The notes beneath the pieces are model-generated. The model searched no databases, was not told the origin of the DNA, and saw only the letters and a program-made list of their open reading frames with translations. A stretch of 7,302 nt of DNA from Granulicella sp. (GTDB lineage: Bacteria > Acidobacteriota > Terriglobia > Terriglobales > Acidobacteriaceae). The stretch covers positions 1 through 7,302 of the forward strand of contig PKWK01000224.1 of assembly GCA_003133205.1 (NCBI GenBank). The letters run 5' to 3'. Numbering within the stretch: position 1 is the stretch's first letter; each line of letters begins with the position of its first letter. Shown here one piece after another: positions 5,154 through 7,302 of the stretch. The translations under genes were made by a program, and so were the position numbers.

Positions 5154-7302
5154 CTACTGGCCCTTCCCCAACCGCCTGTAATACTCCGCAACCGCATCCT
5201 CATAACCCGCCGGAACGTTCTGCGGCGTGGCCGTCCTCACCTGCCCCGCCTGCGGCTGATTTGGATCGCGACGCAGTTGCAACTCCAACCTGTCCACGTC
5301 GTTGAGAACCTTCGTATGCAACTCCTCCACCATCGCCGGGTTCCCGGGGAACCGCGACGGATCGAGCTTCTGCATCTCCTTCTCAAGGTCATCAATCTGC
5401 TTCTGCGCCGCCGGATCGCCCTTCGCCGCCTGGCGCAACTGGCTCAGCTCACCCAAGCCCTCCTGAATCACCCGCTGCGTGTCCGCCGGATTCCCGCCAA
5501 TCTTCGGCGCCGCCGGCCCCCGCCAAGAGTCATACGTCTGCCCGCCCGTATCGACGTTCAAATTGGCCGCGGTACTGCCTCCACCGCCCCGCAGTTGGCC
5601 ATTCGTGTAGCCCCCGTCCAACTGCCCGCCTCTCGGTCCAAGCCCGCCGCCCTGCCGTCCTCCCTGCGCAACCTGATTGCCCTGACCCTGCTGTCCGCCT
5701 TGGCCCTGCTGCTGTCCGCCCTGGCCCTGCTGCTGACCACCTCGCCGACCCTGGCCATTCTGCCCAGCCTGCTGCCCCTGACCCCGTTGCCCCTGCCCTT
5801 GTTGACCCTGCTGGCCTTGGCCTTGTTGACCCTGCCCTTGCTGTCCGCCCTGCCCGCGCTGCGAACCCTGCTGACCTTGCCCCTGTTGTTGACCCTGCCC
5901 CTGCTGACCCGCGCGCCCCTGCTGACCGTTCTGACCAGCCTGTCCATTCTGCCCCTGCTGCTGTCCCTGCTGCCGCCCATTCGGCGAACCCTGCCCCGGC
6001 GCCAGCCCTGCAATCTGGCTACGCAGCCGATCCAGACGGTCGAGCGCTGCCGTCTGTGTCCCCGGCGCTTGTCCGTTTCGCCCATTCTGCCCCGAGCCGG
6101 CCGCCTGCTGCGCCTGCCGCACTCCGTCGTCGACCTTCTTCAGCCCCGACGCAATCTGCATCTCCGTCCCATTCGAGTTCGGATTAATCCCGCTCCGCAG
6201 CCAGTCCGCCGTCCGTTGCACCAGGTTCGTCAGGTCCGTCTGATCCATCCCGCTCAGTGTGTCGCGCAGGCTCGACGCCGCCCCCGGCTGCGTCCCCGCC
6301 AGCTCTCGCGCCGTGTCGCGCATTCCCTTCTCCAGCTTCGACAAATCATCCGACATCCGCTGGCGATCGTTCGCCAGGCTCTGCCGCTCCTTCTCCGCCG
6401 CAGCTAAATCTGCCGCACTGGGCTCTCCGCCCGAGCTTCTCTTGGCCTGCATGGCCTCGCCCGCAGCCGCCAGCTTGCGCACGCGATCCGCCTCCGCGTT
6501 CTCCTCCTTCGACAGCCGGTTCGCATCGCGTCCCAGTTGGTCCAGCTTGCTCGACGCCTGCTGTTTCTGCGCACCGCCCAGCAGATCCGTAGCCTCACGC
6601 AACCGATCCGCCGCGCGTTTCGCCTCGTCCGCACTCTGCTGCGCACCCTGCTGTCCGCCGGCCTTTCCCATCGCCTCGTTCGCCGCGCGCAGCCGTTCCA
6701 ACGCCTGCGTCACCCGCGGATCGGCATTCCCATCAGCCGTCCCGCGCGAAGCCGACTGCGATCCAGACGCCTGCCCCGACCTTCCACTCTGCTGACCCGA
6801 TTGCCCAGCCTGCCCCTGCTGTCCTTGCTGTCCCGACTGCCCCTGCCCCTGCTGCCCGCTCGCGCTCTGCTGTCCCTGCTGCCCTTGCTGGCCTTGCTGG
6901 CCCTGCATCTGCTCCATATCGCGCTGCAACTGCTCCGCCTCGCGACGCAGCATCTCCTGCTGCCATCTCTCCTGGAAGTTCTGCGCCTGGTTGCCCTGCT
7001 TCTGCGCCAACTCCTCCTGCCGCTTGGCCAGCGCATCCAACTTCGCCAGCGCGTCGTCCACCTTCTTTGCCTGCTGCTCCGCCGGAGAAGACGCCGTCTG
7101 CGCCGTCTCGTACTGATTCTTCTCTGTGTCCATCTCGAGGTCGAAGAGGCTCGCCAGATCGCGCCCCGCACTTCCACCGCCCCCACCGCCACCGCCACCG
7201 CGCTGTCCAAACGCAACTTGAATCTGCCGGAACGTAGCCTCCGCCCTCAGCAACGCCTGCAGCACCTTCTGCTCGATCGGCATCGCCTCCTGCCACTGCA
7301 TC
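5154..7302 (-). CDS. DUF4175-like protein with long Gln/Gly tracts, C-terminal 715 residues
   Basis: The frame runs to the right edge without a start, so the N-terminus is missing; numbering here counts the Met codon at 7301 as 1. The opening IEQKVLQALLRAEATFRQIQVAFG, a nine-glycine run (35-43) and GRDLASLFDLEMDTEKNQYE match the conserved core I associate with DUF4175 proteins, which usually carry N-terminal membrane helices; these would lie outside the window. Residues 71-133 and about 195-340 are charged, heptad-like and probably coiled coil. Between and after them lie Gln/Gly tracts (132-173 and 436-549). The C-terminal 120 residues are again ordinary globular sequence, ending AGYEDAVAEYYRRLGKGQ. 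No membrane segment or enzymatic motif is visible. DUF4175 genes often stand with MoxR, DUF58 and VWA-domain genes, which could be checked upstream. Role is unknown, possibly an envelope-associated scaffold. The reading frame is sure and the family assignment likely. Confidence 0.85.
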   Translation of the reverse strand, partial: MQWQEAMPIEQKVLQALLRAEATFRQIQVAFGQRGGGGGGGGGSAGRDLASLFDLEMDTEKNQYETAQTASSPAEQQAKKVDDALAKLDALAKRQEELAQKQGNQAQNFQERWQQEMLRREAEQLQRDMEQMQGQQGQQGQQGQQSASGQQGQGQSGQQGQQGQAGQSGQQSGRSGQASGSQSASRGTADGNADPRVTQALERLRAANEAMGKAGGQQGAQQSADEAKRAADRLREATDLLGGAQKQQASSKLDQLGRDANRLSKEENAEADRVRKLAAAGEAMQAKRSSGGEPSAADLAAAEKERQSLANDRQRMSDDLSKLEKGMRDTARELAGTQPGAASSLRDTLSGMDQTDLTNLVQRTADWLRSGINPNSNGTEMQIASGLKKVDDGVRQAQQAAGSGQNGRNGQAPGTQTAALDRLDRLRSQIAGLAPGQGSPNGRQQGQQQGQNGQAGQNGQQGRAGQQGQGQQQGQGQQGSQRGQGGQQGQGQQGQGQQGQQGQGQRGQGQQAGQNGQGRRGGQQQGQGGQQQGQGGQQGQGNQVAQGGRQGGGLGPRGGQLDGGYTNGQLRGGGGSTAANLNVDTGGQTYDSWRGPAAPKIGGNPADTQRVIQEGLGELSQLRQAAKGDPAAQKQIDDLEKEMQKLDPSRFPGNPAMVEELHTKVLNDVDRLELQLRRDPNQPQAGQVRTATPQNVPAGYEDAVAEYYRRLGKGQ
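5655..5996 (-). repeat. Large in-frame Gln/Gly coding repeat in the DUF4175-like gene
   Basis: This stretch encodes residues 436-549. About 94 of the 114 residues are Gln or Gly, in imperfect units such as GQQGQ and GQGQQ, with scattered Arg, Asn and Ala and no acidic residue. The DNA is an imperfect repeat of CAG, CAA and GGN codons. The spacing is irregular in base pairs but always in frame, which points to selection for protein composition. Length may vary between strains by slippage or unequal recombination. Confidence 0.9.
6783..6908 (-). repeat. Smaller in-frame Gln/Gly coding repeat in the DUF4175-like gene
   Basis: This stretch encodes residues 132-173, beginning QMQGQQGQQGQQGQQ, with Ser and Ala interruptions towards the end. 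It directly follows a predicted coiled coil. It has the same composition as the larger tract 786 bases further along the gene, so the two probably share an origin or a constraint. Confidence 0.85.
7173..7199 (-). repeat. Run of nine glycine codons
   Basis: Nine consecutive GGN codons, using mainly GGT and GGC/GGG, encode residues 35-43 of the visible DUF4175-like protein. The run joins the LLRAEATFRQIQVAF helix region to GRDLASLFDLE and is probably a flexible linker. The trinucleotide repetition makes it a likely site of length variation. Confidence 0.85.

Noticed and set aside
5655..5996. The repeated units as a CRISPR array or non-coding satellite.
   Set aside because: The units are irregular, have no spacers and keep one open reading frame with Gln/Gly coding throughout, so this is a coding repeat.
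5277..6407. Long plus-strand frame encoding a very Leu-rich product that looks like a multi-pass membrane protein.
   Set aside because: It lies antisense to the Gln/Gly repeats, whose CAG and GGC codons read as Leu, Pro and Ala codons on the other strand. The hydrophobic look is an artefact of the repeat.

Overview
The window is high-GC, gene-dense bacterial DNA in which every gene I can support lies on the minus strand. It most resembles a member of the Acidobacteriota (Terriglobia type). This rests on three things: the glycine/glutamine-rich DUF4175-like protein, a stacked-hairpin intergenic repeat like ones I recall from those genomes, and the gene content. The taxonomic call is inference from memory, not a database result.

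In the direction of transcription (right to left), the window opens with the C-terminal 715 residues of a large DUF4175-like protein (5154-7302, start outside the window) carrying two long Gln/Gly tracts. A block of three perfect hairpins (5074-5148) starts six bases after its stop. Next comes a three-gene cassette: an NAD-type short-chain dehydrogenase (4201-4962), L-fuconate dehydratase of the enolase superfamily (2848-4152) and a fumarylacetoacetate-hydrolase-fold enzyme (2015-2851). The last two overlap by ATGA. Together they fit the lower non-phosphorylating L-fucose route: L-fuconate to 2-keto-3-deoxy-L-fuconate, to the 2,4-diketo acid, to pyruvate plus L-lactate.

After about 290 bases without a confident gene comes a 40-codon gene (1603-1725) encoding a signal peptide and a 14-residue His/Arg/Lys mature peptide, closed by a strong intrinsic terminator (1555-1580). 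carA (189-1331), the glutaminase subunit of carbamoyl-phosphate synthetase, follows. Its upstream region holds three copies of an 8-base motif arranged so that two 5' copies could compete to pair with one 3' copy that is followed by a U run, as in an attenuator. The carA stop overlaps (GTGA) the start of a secreted protein of unknown function that runs off the left edge (1-192); carB is not the next gene.

The least explained parts are the very short secreted His-rich peptide, the possible carA attenuator, the secreted protein coupled to carA, and the stacked-hairpin repeat. The metabolic genes themselves are conventional.
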